Source: an uncultured Bacilli bacterium (GTDB taxonomy: Bacteria > Bacillota_I > Bacilli_A > RF39 > UBA660). Taken from it: a stretch of 25,692 nt of DNA. Positions 14,141 to 23,399 of the stretch are shown here, piece by piece. The first letter of the stretch is position 1, and every line of letters starts with the position of its first letter. The stretch spans positions 1 to 25,692 of the forward strand of contig CAKOMI010000019.1 of assembly GCA_934096605.1 (NCBI GenBank), written 5' to 3'. The notes beneath the pieces were generated by a model. That model searched no databases, had not been told where the DNA came from, and was given only the letters and a program-made list of their open reading frames with translations. The position numbers were made by a program, and so were the translations under genes.

Positions 14141-16580
14141 CTTTTTCTTCAGAAGTAATATTTGATTCTTCTTTTAATTCATGTTCCACAATACTAATAG
14201 TAGATACTGATTGATTGTCTTTTAAATTAATTAATCTAACTCCTTGTGTAACTCTGCCTAAAGTAGATACTTGATCTAATGGCATTCTAATTAACATACC
14301 AGTATTAGTAATAATAACAACATCAGAATTATCCTCTACTAATTTAAAGGCCGCTATAGAACCATTCTTTTCAGTTATATTAAGAGCCTTTACTCCCTTA
14401 CTTCCTCTACTAGTTTGTCTATAATCACAAACATTTGTTTGCTTTCCGTAACCTTTTTCTGTAACTATTAATATCTTGTTATCATCTGTTGCAATTTCAG
14501 CCCCAATACATTCAGAATCCTCTAAGTTAATTCCTCTTACACCACTGGCTGTACGTCCCATGACTCTAACACTTTCTTCATTAAATTTTACCATTCTACC
14601 AGCACTAGAGCCAAGTAAAATCATATCATTACCACAAGTTTTACGAACACTTATTAATTCGTCAGAATCTCTTAAAGAAATACAAATTTTTCCGTTTGTT
14701 CTAATATTTTCAAATTCCTCTAAAGACGTCTTTTTAACAATTCCTTTCTTGGTAACAAATAATAAATATTTTGAATTATCTTCTCTTGTTACACTTATCA
14801 TTGAATTAATTGATTCATCTTTATCAATTTGTAATAAGTTGATAACCGGTATACCCTTTGATTGGCGACTATATTCAGGAATTTCGTAACCTTTTAAACG
14901 ATATACCTTACCTTTATTGGTAAAGAACAATACATAATCATGTGTTGATAAGCTAAGTAAATGTTCTACGAAATCTTCTTCATTAGTTCCCATTCCTTTA
15001 ACTCCAACACCACCTCTATTTTGTGATTTAAATGTATCTATTGTAGTACGTTTAATATAACCTTTATTAGTTAAAGCAATCATAATATTTTCTTCTGGAA
15101 TTAATGACTCATCTTCAATATATTCAACCGCAGTCATATCAATATGTGTTCTTCGTTCATCTGCATATTTAGCCTTAATTTCTAGAAGTTCATCACGAAT
15201 AATGCCTAACACCTTCTCATCACTAGCTAAAATAGCCCGTAACTCTTCAATTCGTTTCAATAAGTCATTTAACTCATTCTCTATCTTTTCCTTCTCTAAG
15301 CCCGTTAAACGACGTAATTTCATCTCTAAGATTGCATCACATTGAATCTCAGATAAACCAAACCTACTCATTAACGTTTCTTTAGCTAAAATATCTGTTT
15401 TACTTTCTTTAATTATCTTTATAACTTCATCAATATTATCTAAAGCAATTTTTAAGCCTTCTAATATATGTACTCTATCCTCTGCTTTTTTCAAATCAAA
15501 CTTAGTACGTCGAATAATAACTTCTTTTTGAAAATCTATATATTTACTAATAATATCTTTAAGTCCCAAAGTTTTTGGTACACCTTGATCAATCATCAAT
15601 AAAATTATACCATATGTTGTTTGAAAAGCCGTATGTTTATATAAATTATTTAACACAACCTGAGGATTTGCATCACGCTTCAAAGTAATTGTAATTTTAA
15701 TACCATCTTTTAAATCTGAATGATAATCACTTATTCCATCAATTACTTTATTATGAACTAATTCAGCCACTTTATTTTTTAATTCTAAAGTATTAACACC
15801 ATAAGGAACCTCATCAATAACAATTTGATAACGACCATTTTTTTCCTCAATATTGGCTTTACTTCTTATTGTTATAGTTCCTCTACCAGTTTCATAAGCT
15901 TTTTTAATACCACTATTACCAAGAATAATTGCCCCAGTTGGAAAATCTGGACCTTTAATATATTCCATTAACCCTAAAGTATCAATATCAGGATTATTAA
16001 TATAAGCCACACATCCATCAATTACTTCGCCTAAATTATGAGGTGGAATATTTGTAGCCATACCAACTGCTATACCCATTGTACCATTTACTAAAATATT
16101 AGGAAATCTACTAGGAAGAACAACCGGCTCCTCTTCTAACTCATCAAAGTTAGGTGTCATATCTACCGTATTTTTATTAATATCTCTTAATAATTCACTA
16201 GATATTTTAGCAAGTCTTGATTCAGTATAACGCATCGCCGCAGCACCATCACCATCCATATTACCAAAGTTACCATGTCCATCAACAAGTGGATAACGAT
16301 AACTAAAATCTTGTGCCATACGTACTAAAGCTTCGTATATTGATGAATCGCCATGTGGGTGAAATTTACCCATAACATCACCAACGATACGCGCTGATTT
16401 TTTATGTTGTTTATCGTTAGTATAACCAGATTGATACATTGAATATAAAATACGACGATGAACTGGTTTTAAACCATCTCTTAAATCTGGTAAAGCACGT
16501 GAGGTAATAACACTTAAAGAATAGTTTACAAACGACGTACTAACTTCAGAAACAATATTATTTTTTTCTAATCTATCCAT
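14130..16580 (-). CDS. gyrA: DNA gyrase subunit A
   Basis: GyrA is the DNA-cleaving subunit of gyrase, which introduces negative supercoils with GyrB. The catalytic tyrosine is Y118 in the motif AAAMRYTESRLAK. The quinolone-binding segment reads HPHGDSSIYEALVRM, with Ser at the position of E. coli Ser83 and Glu at that of Asp87, so no classic resistance substitution is seen. The C-terminal pinwheel follows from about residue 500, with a GyrA-box-like QNRGGVGVKG that deviates from the usual QRRGGRG. At 816 aa the length is normal. ATG at 16580 has AGGAGGTAATT upstream, 10 nt after the gyrB stop. The deviating box invites a supercoiling test but still distinguishes it from ParC by context. Confidence 0.97.
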   Translation of the reverse strand: MDRLEKNNIVSEVSTSFVNYSLSVITSRALPDLRDGLKPVHRRILYSMYQSGYTNDKQHKKSARIVGDVMGKFHPHGDSSIYEALVRMAQDFSYRYPLVDGHGNFGNMDGDGAAAMRYTESRLAKISSELLRDINKNTVDMTPNFDELEEEPVVLPSRFPNILVNGTMGIAVGMATNIPPHNLGEVIDGCVAYINNPDIDTLGLMEYIKGPDFPTGAIILGNSGIKKAYETGRGTITIRSKANIEEKNGRYQIVIDEVPYGVNTLELKNKVAELVHNKVIDGISDYHSDLKDGIKITITLKRDANPQVVLNNLYKHTAFQTTYGIILLMIDQGVPKTLGLKDIISKYIDFQKEVIIRRTKFDLKKAEDRVHILEGLKIALDNIDEVIKIIKESKTDILAKETLMSRFGLSEIQCDAILEMKLRRLTGLEKEKIENELNDLLKRIEELRAILASDEKVLGIIRDELLEIKAKYADERRTHIDMTAVEYIEDESLIPEENIMIALTNKGYIKRTTIDTFKSQNRGGVGVKGMGTNEEDFVEHLLSLSTHDYVLFFTNKGKVYRLKGYEIPEYSRQSKGIPVINLLQIDKDESINSMISVTREDNSKYLLFVTKKGIVKKTSLEEFENIRTNGKICISLRDSDELISVRKTCGNDMILLGSSAGRMVKFNEESVRVMGRTASGVRGINLEDSECIGAEIATDDNKILIVTEKGYGKQTNVCDYRQTSRGSKGVKALNITEKNGSIAAFKLVEDNSDVVIITNTGMLIRMPLDQVSTLGRVTQGVRLINLKDNQSVSTISIVEHELKEESNITSEEKAEN

Positions 16581-16589
16581 AATTACCTC

Positions 16590-18512
16590 CTATATATCCA
16601 AATCTGCATATTTAGCATTCTCTTCAATAAACTTACGACGTGGTTCTACCTCTTCGCCCATTAAAGTACTAAATATTTCATCTGCCGCGATAGTATCTTC
16701 AACTGTAATTTGTCTAAGTACCCTTTTTTCTATATCCATAGTAGTCTCATATAACTCTTCAGCATCCATTTCTCCTAAACCTTTCATCCGACCTATTTCA
16801 TATCTAGTATTTGGCGACAAACTAGCTATATATTCATTTTTTTCTTCTTCAGTCAAAACATATTTAATAGTCTTACCATGTTTAATACTAAATAAAGGAG
16901 GCTGAGCTGCATAAACATGTCCAGCTTCTACAATTGGTTTAAAGAAACGATAAAATAAAGTTAATAATAAAACTCTAATATGATCACCATCAACATCGGC
17001 ATCAGTCATGATAATAATTTTATTATAACGTAATTTTTCTAAATTAAATTCATCACCAATACCTGTACCAAAAGCTGTAATAATTGTTCTAATCTCTTCA
17101 TTAGATAATGCTCTATCAAGACGTGCTTTTTCAACATTAAGAATCTTACCTCTTAAAGGTAGTATCGCTTGAGTCATACTATTTCTACCTTTTTTAGCAG
17201 ACCCACCTGCACTATCACCCTCGACTAAGAATATTTCACATTCAGAAGGGTCCTTACTTTTGCAATCTGATAACTTTCCATAAAAGTTAGTAACATCCAA
17301 ATCCCCTTTTCTTCTAGTAAGCTCTCTTGCTTTTTTTGCGGCAAGTCTTGCTCTAGAAGCTGTCATACATTTTTCTACAATTGCCCTTGCAGCATCAGGA
17401 TTTTCCATCAAGAATCGTTCAAGACCATTACCAAAAACATCACTTGCTATTTTTCTTACTTCACTATTACCAAGTTTTGTTTTAGTTTGACCTTCAAACT
17501 GAGGATTAGGATGTTTACAAGAAACAATCATAACAAGCCCTTCTCTAGTATCTTCTCCTGTAATACTATCATCATTATCTTTTAAAATTTTAGCTTGTTT
17601 TGCATAATTATTAATTACTCTCGTTAAAGCTTGTTTAACACCATCTTCATGTGTTCCACCTTCAGTAGTATGAATATTATTAGTAAATGAATATATTTGT
17701 GAGTTATAAGAATCATTGTATTGCATTGCAACTTCAATTAAAATATCATCTTCTCTTCCCTCAACATAAACAACATCATCAAATATTGGTTGTTTATTTT
17801 TATTTAACATATTTACATATTCAATAATCCCACCATTGTAATGAAAAATCTCTTTTCTTTCATCTTCTCTATGGTCAATTAAAGTAATTCTTATTCCTTT
17901 ATTTAAAAAAGCCATTTCTTGTAATCTTTTATGCAAAATATCCCAATTATAAATAGTTGTTTCAAAACAAGTAGGATCAGCATGGAAAGTAACAGTTGTA
18001 CCAGTTCTTTCTTGACTACATTTATCAATAATTTTTAAAGGTTCTACTGGATGCCCACCATTTTCAAAACGCATAAAATAAACATTTCCATCACGATAAA
18101 CTCTAACCTCAAGCCAATCAGATAAAGCGTTTACAACACTAGCACCAACACCATGTAAACCACCACTTACTTTGTAGCCACCGCCACCAAATTTACCACC
18201 AGCATGTAATACAGTAAAAATTGTTTCAATTGTTGATAAACCAGTTTTAGCATTAGTTCCGGTTGGCATACCACGACCATCATCTTTAACTGTAATAACA
18301 TTTCCTTTACCAATTTCAACTTCAATATCATCACAATATCCCGCTAAAGCCTCATCTACAGCATTATCAACAATTTCCCAAACTAAATGGTGTAACCCAG
18401 CTTCATTAGTATTTCCGATATACATACCTGGTCTTTTTCTAACGGCTTCAAGACCTTCTAAAACTTGAATATCATTATCACCATAATGGGTAACTTTTTC
18501 ATTCTCTTCCAT
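16590..18512 (-). CDS. gyrB: DNA gyrase subunit B
   Basis: GyrB is the ATPase subunit of gyrase. It has the GHKL ATP-binding domain (EIVDNAVDEALAG, DDGRGMP, GGLHGVGASVVNAL), a transducer domain, and the Toprim metal site (EGDSAGGSAKKGR, PLRGKILNVEKAR, DADVDGDHI). A GTG at 18518 could extend it by two residues but lies 1 nt from the GGAG. ATG at 18512 is 7 nt from GGAG and is preferred (640 aa). The start lies within the 3' end of recF (14-nt overlap), so translation of recF and gyrB is coupled. Confidence 0.97.
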   Translation of the reverse strand: MEENEKVTHYGDNDIQVLEGLEAVRKRPGMYIGNTNEAGLHHLVWEIVDNAVDEALAGYCDDIEVEIGKGNVITVKDDGRGMPTGTNAKTGLSTIETIFTVLHAGGKFGGGGYKVSGGLHGVGASVVNALSDWLEVRVYRDGNVYFMRFENGGHPVEPLKIIDKCSQERTGTTVTFHADPTCFETTIYNWDILHKRLQEMAFLNKGIRITLIDHREDERKEIFHYNGGIIEYVNMLNKNKQPIFDDVVYVEGREDDILIEVAMQYNDSYNSQIYSFTNNIHTTEGGTHEDGVKQALTRVINNYAKQAKILKDNDDSITGEDTREGLVMIVSCKHPNPQFEGQTKTKLGNSEVRKIASDVFGNGLERFLMENPDAARAIVEKCMTASRARLAAKKARELTRRKGDLDVTNFYGKLSDCKSKDPSECEIFLVEGDSAGGSAKKGRNSMTQAILPLRGKILNVEKARLDRALSNEEIRTIITAFGTGIGDEFNLEKLRYNKIIIMTDADVDGDHIRVLLLTLFYRFFKPIVEAGHVYAAQPPLFSIKHGKTIKYVLTEEEKNEYIASLSPNTRYEIGRMKGLGEMDAEELYETTMDIEKRVLRQITVEDTIAADEIFSTLMGEEVEPRRKFIEENAKYADLDI

Positions 18513-19605
18513 GTTCACTCTCCTCTACAATCATTCCATCTTGAATTTTTATTTGTTTATATGAAAAATCTTTTAAACTAGAAAAAATCTTTAAATCAGT
18601 AGTTGTAATAAATGTTTGCCACTTTGGACTTAACATTCCTAAAATATTAGTAATCTTTTCTTCATCTAATTCACTAAACAAATCATCTAAAATCAATATT
18701 GGATATACACCTTTTTTCTCTTTAAATAATTCTAATTCACTAAATTTATAAGCAATTATCGCATTCTTTTGCTGGCCTTCACTGCCATAATCTTTTAAAT
18801 CTTTACCATTTAAAGTAAATTTTAAATCATCAGTGTGAACACCTAAAAGGGTTTTACCAAGCATAAGCTCTTTTTTTAAATTATTTTGCATACTTAAGTC
18901 TATTTCTTCTTTGGTTTTATTATCATAAAAAGAAATATATTGCGTCCTTAATCCCGAACTTCCGGTTATTCTCTCATAAAAATCATTTAAATAAGTATTA
19001 ATGTTATCAACATATTCTTTTCTTTTTTCATAAACAAAATAACCCATATCTATAAGTTTGTTGTTTAAAATATGCAAATAAGAAGAACTTTGATTATGAT
19101 TTATAATCATTTGTTTTAAATAAGCATTTCTTTGTTTCAATAACTTATTATATTGATTTAAATAATTTAAATAAAGTGTATTCATTAACGAAATAGAAAT
19201 ATTTAAATTTTTCCGTCTGGTACTTGGAGTATCCTTAATAAACCTTAAATCATCAGGATGAAACAAAACAATAGCTATTTTCGAAATATAATCACTTAAT
19301 TTTTGAATCTTAGTTTGATTTATCTTTACTTTCTTACCATCTTTACTAAGATAAATACGATAATTAGCCGAAAAACGGTTATTAACATTACCTTCTATCT
19401 TACAAACTGATGCACCATCTAAAAGTAATGTCTTATCACCAGTGGCTCGAAAGCTTTTAGTTAAAGCAAGAACATATATTCCTTCTACTAAATTTGTCTT
19501 TCCCGACCCATTTTTTCCATAAATTATATTGAGGGACGAATGAAAAGACACTGATAAATTTGTATAATTTCTAAAATTCAATAACTTTAAAAATTCAATC
19601 TTCAT
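18499..19605 (-). CDS. recF: DNA replication and repair protein RecF
   Basis: RecF is an SMC/ABC-like ATPase that, with RecO and RecR, loads RecA at single-strand gaps. Walker A GKNGSGKT is at residues 30-37; the ABC signature region (DYGSEGQQKN) and Walker B (ILILDDLFSELD) lie in the C-terminal third. Length 368 aa is typical. ATG at 19605 has AAGGGG 8 nt upstream. Unlike the usual dnaN-yaaA-recF arrangement, the gene just upstream is a comK-like gene, and a terminator-like hairpin separates the two. Confidence 0.96.
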   Translation of the reverse strand: MKIEFLKLLNFRNYTNLSVSFHSSLNIIYGKNGSGKTNLVEGIYVLALTKSFRATGDKTLLLDGASVCKIEGNVNNRFSANYRIYLSKDGKKVKINQTKIQKLSDYISKIAIVLFHPDDLRFIKDTPSTRRKNLNISISLMNTLYLNYLNQYNKLLKQRNAYLKQMIINHNQSSSYLHILNNKLIDMGYFVYEKRKEYVDNINTYLNDFYERITGSSGLRTQYISFYDNKTKEEIDLSMQNNLKKELMLGKTLLGVHTDDLKFTLNGKDLKDYGSEGQQKNAIIAYKFSELELFKEKKGVYPILILDDLFSELDEEKITNILGMLSPKWQTFITTTDLKIFSSLKDFSYKQIKIQDGMIVEESEHGRE

Positions 19606-19632
19606 ATTTTTGCCCCTTAATTTTAATTTTCA

Positions 19633-19667
19633 GAAAAAATATAGGTATAATAATACTCCTATACCTA
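19633..19667 (-). terminator. Terminator after the comK-like gene
   Basis: On the minus strand TAGGTATA pairs perfectly with TATACCTA across a 10-nt loop, followed by TATTTTTTC. An extended -10 (TGGTATAAT, 19683-19675) overlaps the stop codon just upstream, so a recF promoter reading through the hairpin is possible but unproven. Confidence 0.6.
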
Positions 19668-19673
19668 GATACA

Positions 19674-20153
19674 TTATACCATATCTAAGCCCTGATTAAA
19701 ACGTTTTTTTGCATTTTTTCGCCCTCTTAAAGTACTTTCTAACCGTGTCGATCGTAAAATTTGATTATCAATAACACCATATGAATAATTTAGGTATATT
19801 TTCTGTCTATTATATAACTCTAAAATTAAAATATTGTTATCAACATAATAATTTTTAACTGCACTAAGTAATATCCAAGCACTTTTATTTGCCTTTGTAG
19901 ATGCCGTTGGAAAAAAGATAAGTTCATTACTCTCTTCTATTATAATTGGTGCTTTATACCTAACACCAATCATGCTTTCCGTTCCTTTTCGTCTTCCCTC
20001 TAATGTACTGCCATAAAATAAACAGCTATTTTCAATAATTTTTGTACAACTTTCATTAATAGATATAATGCCATTTTGTTCATAAACCTCCGTACAAAAT
20101 TCACCAACTGGAACCAATGCAAGTGTCCCCATATGTATTATATATTCATCCAT
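19674..20153 (-). CDS. comK: ComK-family protein (competence transcription factor-like)
   Basis: A 159-residue protein that resembles ComK along most of its length: SCLFYGSTLEGRRKGT (43-58) against the ComK segment SCRFFGSSYAGRKAGT, then KAPIIIEESNELIFFPTAS (68-85), W93 and a closing NQILRSTRLESTL (129-141). In Bacillus ComK is the master activator of DNA-uptake genes and binds A/T boxes. It is about 30 residues shorter than Bacillus ComK at the C-terminus. Upstream of ATG 20153 is a run of six G then ATATTT, an unusual ribosome-binding site. It sits between dnaN and recF with terminators on both sides, so it seems to be its own transcription unit. Family assignment is from remembered motifs, hence moderate; activity in competence is inferred. 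Confidence 0.75.
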   Translation of the reverse strand: MDEYIIHMGTLALVPVGEFCTEVYEQNGIISINESCTKIIENSCLFYGSTLEGRRKGTESMIGVRYKAPIIIEESNELIFFPTASTKANKSAWILLSAVKNYYVDNNILILELYNRQKIYLNYSYGVIDNQILRSTRLESTLRGRKNAKKRFNQGLDMV

Positions 20154-20232
20154 AAATATCCCCCCAAAAACAATAAATTGACTCTAGAATAACATAAAGA
20201 ATACGCGTTTTTTGTCGAACAAACACAAAATT

Positions 20233-20260
20233 ACAAAAAAAAAATAGCCTTTTGGCTATT
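20233..20260 (-). terminator. dnaN terminator
   Basis: AATAGCC-TTTT-GGCTATT forms a perfect 7-bp stem at 20243-20260, overlapping the dnaN stop, with a run of T on the minus strand (20242-20235). Confidence 0.82.
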
Positions 20261-21377
20261 AAAAAGTTTTTATCGGTAAAATAAGTTGAATTAATGATTC
20301 ATCAGTAAGTGACTTAATAACTATTGGTTTAACATCATTATTTAAAAGAATCAAAATTTCTTCATCTTTAATTGTTTTTAAAGCATCCATCATATATTTA
20401 GCACTAAATGAAATATCGATATTACTCTTTTCATCAGTATCAATTTGTACTTTTTCTTCAGTTTTACCAATTTCTGAAGCAAAAGAATTAATGACCATTT
20501 CCTTATTTTCTATTTTCATTTTAATAATATTTTTGTCTTTTCCTTGTGTAAGTAATGCCGCTCTATCAACAGCTCCCATAAATTCAGCTTTTTTTGCTTG
20601 AACGATAATTTCAAATTCAGTAGGAATTAAATTTGATGTATTAGGATAATTACCAGATAAAATATTAGTTTGAAATTTCAAATTTTTGTACTCAAATAAT
20701 ACTCTATTATTAAATACGTTCATTGATACCTCATCATCATCTACCAAAATATGTTCAAGTTCAACTACGTTTTTACCAGGAATAACAATATTAACATCTA
20801 CTAAACTAGGTTGTTCAAGTTTTATGTTTTTCTTAGCTAAACGATAAGAGTCAGTAGCAATAACTTCCATTAAGTCACCATTTATTTTAAGATTTAAACC
20901 CGTTAATATAGGTCTTAATTCTTGACTTGATATCGCAAAGCTAGTTTGGTTTATAACTTCTTTTAAAATATCAGCCTTAATTGTAACCGGGTCTTTATGA
21001 GTTATCAACTTAATATTTGGATAATCATTAGGATCTAAGCAATTAAGATTATATTGGTTAAAATCAGAATAAATTTTAATTTTTAAACTATCTTGCATTT
21101 CAAAATTAATAATATCACTTGGCATCTTTCTAATAATATCAAGAATATACTTACTACTAATAATGATAGTTCCTGTACTTTCAATATTTTTAATTAATTT
21201 ACTTTCGATAAATGATTCAATAGTAAGTTCACTATCACTAGCCATTAAAGTAAGACCATCATCTTTTAATTCAAATTTAATACCATTTAATACAGGTATA
21301 ACATTTTTAGTACTAATACCCCTTACAACATTATTTAAATTTTCTAACAATATATTTTTTTCAATTGAAAATTTCAT
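20259..21377 (-). CDS. dnaN: DNA polymerase III beta sliding clamp
   Basis: DnaN is the ring-shaped clamp that gives the replicase its processivity and is also the binding platform for repair and initiation-control proteins. The three-domain clamp pattern is clear (KFSIEKNILLENL start, SYRLAKKNIKL in the middle, and the C-terminal PIVIKS...LIQLILPIK end). An ATG at 21383 is possible, but its GAGGG lies 1 nt away. ATG at 21377 is about 8 nt from GAGGG and aligns with Bacillus DnaN (MKF), so the protein is taken as 372 aa. The oriC region separates it from dnaA. Confidence 0.97.
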   Translation of the reverse strand: MKFSIEKNILLENLNNVVRGISTKNVIPVLNGIKFELKDDGLTLMASDSELTIESFIESKLIKNIESTGTIIISSKYILDIIRKMPSDIINFEMQDSLKIKIYSDFNQYNLNCLDPNDYPNIKLITHKDPVTIKADILKEVINQTSFAISSQELRPILTGLNLKINGDLMEVIATDSYRLAKKNIKLEQPSLVDVNIVIPGKNVVELEHILVDDDEVSMNVFNNRVLFEYKNLKFQTNILSGNYPNTSNLIPTEFEIIVQAKKAEFMGAVDRAALLTQGKDKNIIKMKIENKEMVINSFASEIGKTEEKVQIDTDEKSNIDISFSAKYMMDALKTIKDEEILILLNNDVKPIVIKSLTDESLIQLILPIKTF

Positions 21378-21383
21378 TTTCAT

Positions 21384-21529
21384 TCCCTCTTTCTTATTTT
21401 ATATATTATATATTATTATTAATAATACGGTGGATAATGTGGATAACTTTTGTAAGTTACGATAAATAAAGCGTTTATTGTCATTTTTTGTCGTTGATAA
21501 CTTTCCACATTACAAAAAAATTATTCACA
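21384..21529. other. Origin of replication oriC (dnaA-dnaN intergenic): DnaA boxes and AT-rich unwinding region
   Basis: The gap holds DnaA boxes on the minus strand at 21446-21438 (TTATCCACA, perfect), 21437-21429 (TTATCCACC, directly adjacent) and 21500-21492 (TTATCAACG), plus TTATTCACA on the plus strand at 21521-21529. Next to the paired boxes lies an uninterrupted stretch of about 34 A/T bases (21394-21427) with a TTA/ATA triplet rhythm, a good candidate DNA-unwinding element possibly with DnaA-trio character. The layout (boxes, then the AT stretch, then dnaN) matches the bipartite origins of Firmicutes, where unwinding occurs between dnaA and dnaN. Confidence 0.85.
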
Positions 21530-22921
21530 TTACATCTTATTCTGTATCTCCTTTATCTCTTTTTGGAGAGTCATATTTGTCTTTATATCCATAGCAATTT
21601 TATCACAAGCGTGGATAACTGTCGAATGATCCCGTCCACCAAACTCAAGACCAATTCGGTTAAGGTTTTCCTCTGTTAATTGTCTTGCTAAATACATAGC
21701 AATTTGTCTAGGATACGCTATATCAGCACTACGCCTCTTCCCTTTTAAATCTTCTATTCTAATATTAAAGTAGTCAGCTACTGCTTTTTGAACACCTTCA
21801 ATGCTATTTGTCTTATAAATGTTCTTATTAACATAATCTCCAAGTGCTTCAACTGCAAAATTTAAATCAACTTTCTCCGGCACTATCATGGCTGTATAAG
21901 CCATTAATCTATTTAAAGCCCCTTCTAAGAATCGTACGTCATTTTCACAGTTATTAGCGATATATTCAATAACATTTTCATCTATTCTCGTTGAAATAGT
22001 CATATTTTTAAGTTTAGCTCTTATAATCTTACATCGTAGTTCAAAGTCAGGTGGATAAATATCAACAGGAAGCCCCCACATAAATCGGCTTCTAAGTCGT
22101 TCTTCAAGTAATTTTAAATCATCTGGACTTCTATCAGAACTAATAATAATTTGTTTATTTGCCTGATGAAGAGCATTAAACGTGTGAAAAAACTCTTGCT
22201 GAGTCTTCTCGGCCCCAACTAAATACTGTATATCATCGATTATAAGCACGTCTACCTCGCGATACTTTTTCTTAAAATCCGCAGCGACTTGTATACTATT
22301 TTTATTTTCATTATTAATAATGTTAATATAATCATCTTTAAACATTTCACTAGTAGTATAAAGCACTTTCTTTTTAGAATGATTAACAATATAATTACCA
22401 ATCGCATGCATTAAATGGGTTTTACCAAGTCCACTTTTACCATATATAAATAAAGGGTTATGCACTTTACCAGGCTGCTCCGCCACGATCATTCCGGCTG
22501 TTTTAGCAAGTCTATTAGAATCTCCAACCATATAATTATCAAAATTCAATTCTGGTATTAAGTTAGATTCCCAAAGTTCATCAATAACGGGTACTTTCTT
22601 CTCTTCTTTAACTAGAATATTAAAGTTATCCACATTATCCACAATTTGTTTAACGTCATATAACTCATCAGTTATTTCTTCTTTCAGTAAAAATTCAAAT
22701 TCATAATTATGATTAGTAATTTTATAAAAGGCATCATCTATTAAATTATAGTAGTTAGTTGTTAGTATTCTTTTATGAATTTCCATTGGTACTTGGATAT
22801 AAACTTTGTTATCCCTAATTTTAATTAGTTTTAAATCGTTAAACCAGGCATGAAAAGACGCAGAGTTAACCTCAGGTATTATTTCATTAAGTACAGATTG
22901 CCAAAGATCCTTCTCGTCCAT
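21530..22921 (-). CDS. dnaA: Chromosomal replication initiator DnaA
   Basis: DnaA binds TTATCCACA-type boxes and opens oriC. It has an N-terminal interaction domain, a variable linker (about 82-120), the AAA+ core with Walker A GKSGLGKT at residues 161-168 and Walker B VLIIDDIQ, and the C-terminal box-binding domain with the signature GGRDHSTVIHACDKI. A TTG at 22939 extends the frame by six codons, but ATG at 22921 after GGGGTGG is the natural start (463 aa). Two adjacent perfect DnaA boxes lie inside the gene (22626-22634 and 22635-22643), encoding part of the linker. Confidence 0.97.
   Translation of the reverse strand: MDEKDLWQSVLNEIIPEVNSASFHAWFNDLKLIKIRDNKVYIQVPMEIHKRILTTNYYNLIDDAFYKITNHNYEFEFLLKEEITDELYDVKQIVDNVDNFNILVKEEKKVPVIDELWESNLIPELNFDNYMVGDSNRLAKTAGMIVAEQPGKVHNPLFIYGKSGLGKTHLMHAIGNYIVNHSKKKVLYTTSEMFKDDYINIINNENKNSIQVAADFKKKYREVDVLIIDDIQYLVGAEKTQQEFFHTFNALHQANKQIIISSDRSPDDLKLLEERLRSRFMWGLPVDIYPPDFELRCKIIRAKLKNMTISTRIDENVIEYIANNCENDVRFLEGALNRLMAYTAMIVPEKVDLNFAVEALGDYVNKNIYKTNSIEGVQKAVADYFNIRIEDLKGKRRSADIAYPRQIAMYLARQLTEENLNRIGLEFGGRDHSTVIHACDKIAMDIKTNMTLQKEIKEIQNKM
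22626..22643 (+). promoter_or_regulatory. Two adjacent perfect DnaA boxes inside dnaA
   Basis: TTATCCACA occurs twice with no gap, in the linker-coding part of dnaA (reads V-D-N-V-D-N on the minus strand). The linker is poorly conserved, so protein constraint alone does not demand this DNA sequence. Confidence 0.7.
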
Positions 22922-22954
22922 TAAACCACCCCACTTCAACGTTAAGTCAACAAT

Positions 22955-22983
22955 ATTCTACACTTTTTTCCTATGAATGGAAA
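22955..22983 (-). promoter_or_regulatory. Candidate dnaA promoter
   Basis: TTTCCA (22983-22978), 17-bp spacer, TAGAAT (22960-22955) on the minus strand, about 35 nt ahead of the dnaA start. The -35 is weak, and flanking DnaA boxes could give autoregulation. Confidence 0.45.
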
Positions 22984-23340
22984 GCATAAATTTCGTATTC
23001 ACAAACTTTTCACAACTTATCAACAAAATAAGCCTTATAAAACCTAGCAAAAATACAGTTATCCACATTATCCACAAATTTTAAATGAACATAAATGTTA
23101 AAATGTGTATATAGTGTATAAAAGTTATCAACACTAGGTGCATATGTTAATAACTCATAAAAAAAGCCCATAATAAAAGAAAATTTTGCTGAGTTAAATG
23201 TTGATACTTATTCACAATTTAACCGTTTATCATGAAACTCACTATCAATTTATAAACACTTATCCACAAAGTCTTAAATTATTAACCAAAACCAAAAAAA
23301 CTACTTTTACTCCAAGACTACCAAGAATATGCGAAAAAGA

Positions 23341-23370
23341 TTGACTTTTACTATTTTTTAATTATATAAT
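23341..23370 (+). promoter_or_regulatory. rpmH-rnpA promoter
   Basis: TTGACT (23341-23346), 18-bp spacer, TATAAT (23365-23370), followed by an AAGGAGGG ribosome-binding site before rpmH: a strong sigma-A type promoter. Confidence 0.82.
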
Positions 23371-23399
23371 AAGGGAGCTTTAATGAAGGAGGGAAAACT

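Larger units (their letters stand above)
22922..23399. other. dnaA-rpmH intergenic region with DnaA-box cluster (second part of oriC)
   Basis: This 478-bp divergent gap carries six boxes, all on the plus strand: TTATCAACA 23017-23025, TTATCCACA 23059-23067 and 23068-23076 (back to back), TTATCAACA 23125-23133, TTATTCACA 23208-23216 and TTATCCACA 23260-23268. The three box spellings are the same ones used in the parS array, which supports TTATCAACA and TTATTCACA as functional variants here. It also holds the divergent dnaA and rpmH promoters. I see no gene in it. Confidence 0.85.

Noticed and set aside
14476..14889. Plus-strand open frame opposite gyrA
   Set aside because: It is the mirror of the conserved GyrA C-terminal repeats and shows no sign of being a gene.
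16340..16355. Quinolone-resistance change in GyrA
   Set aside because: The positions equivalent to Ser83 and Asp87 are Ser and Glu, both normal for Gram-positive GyrA.
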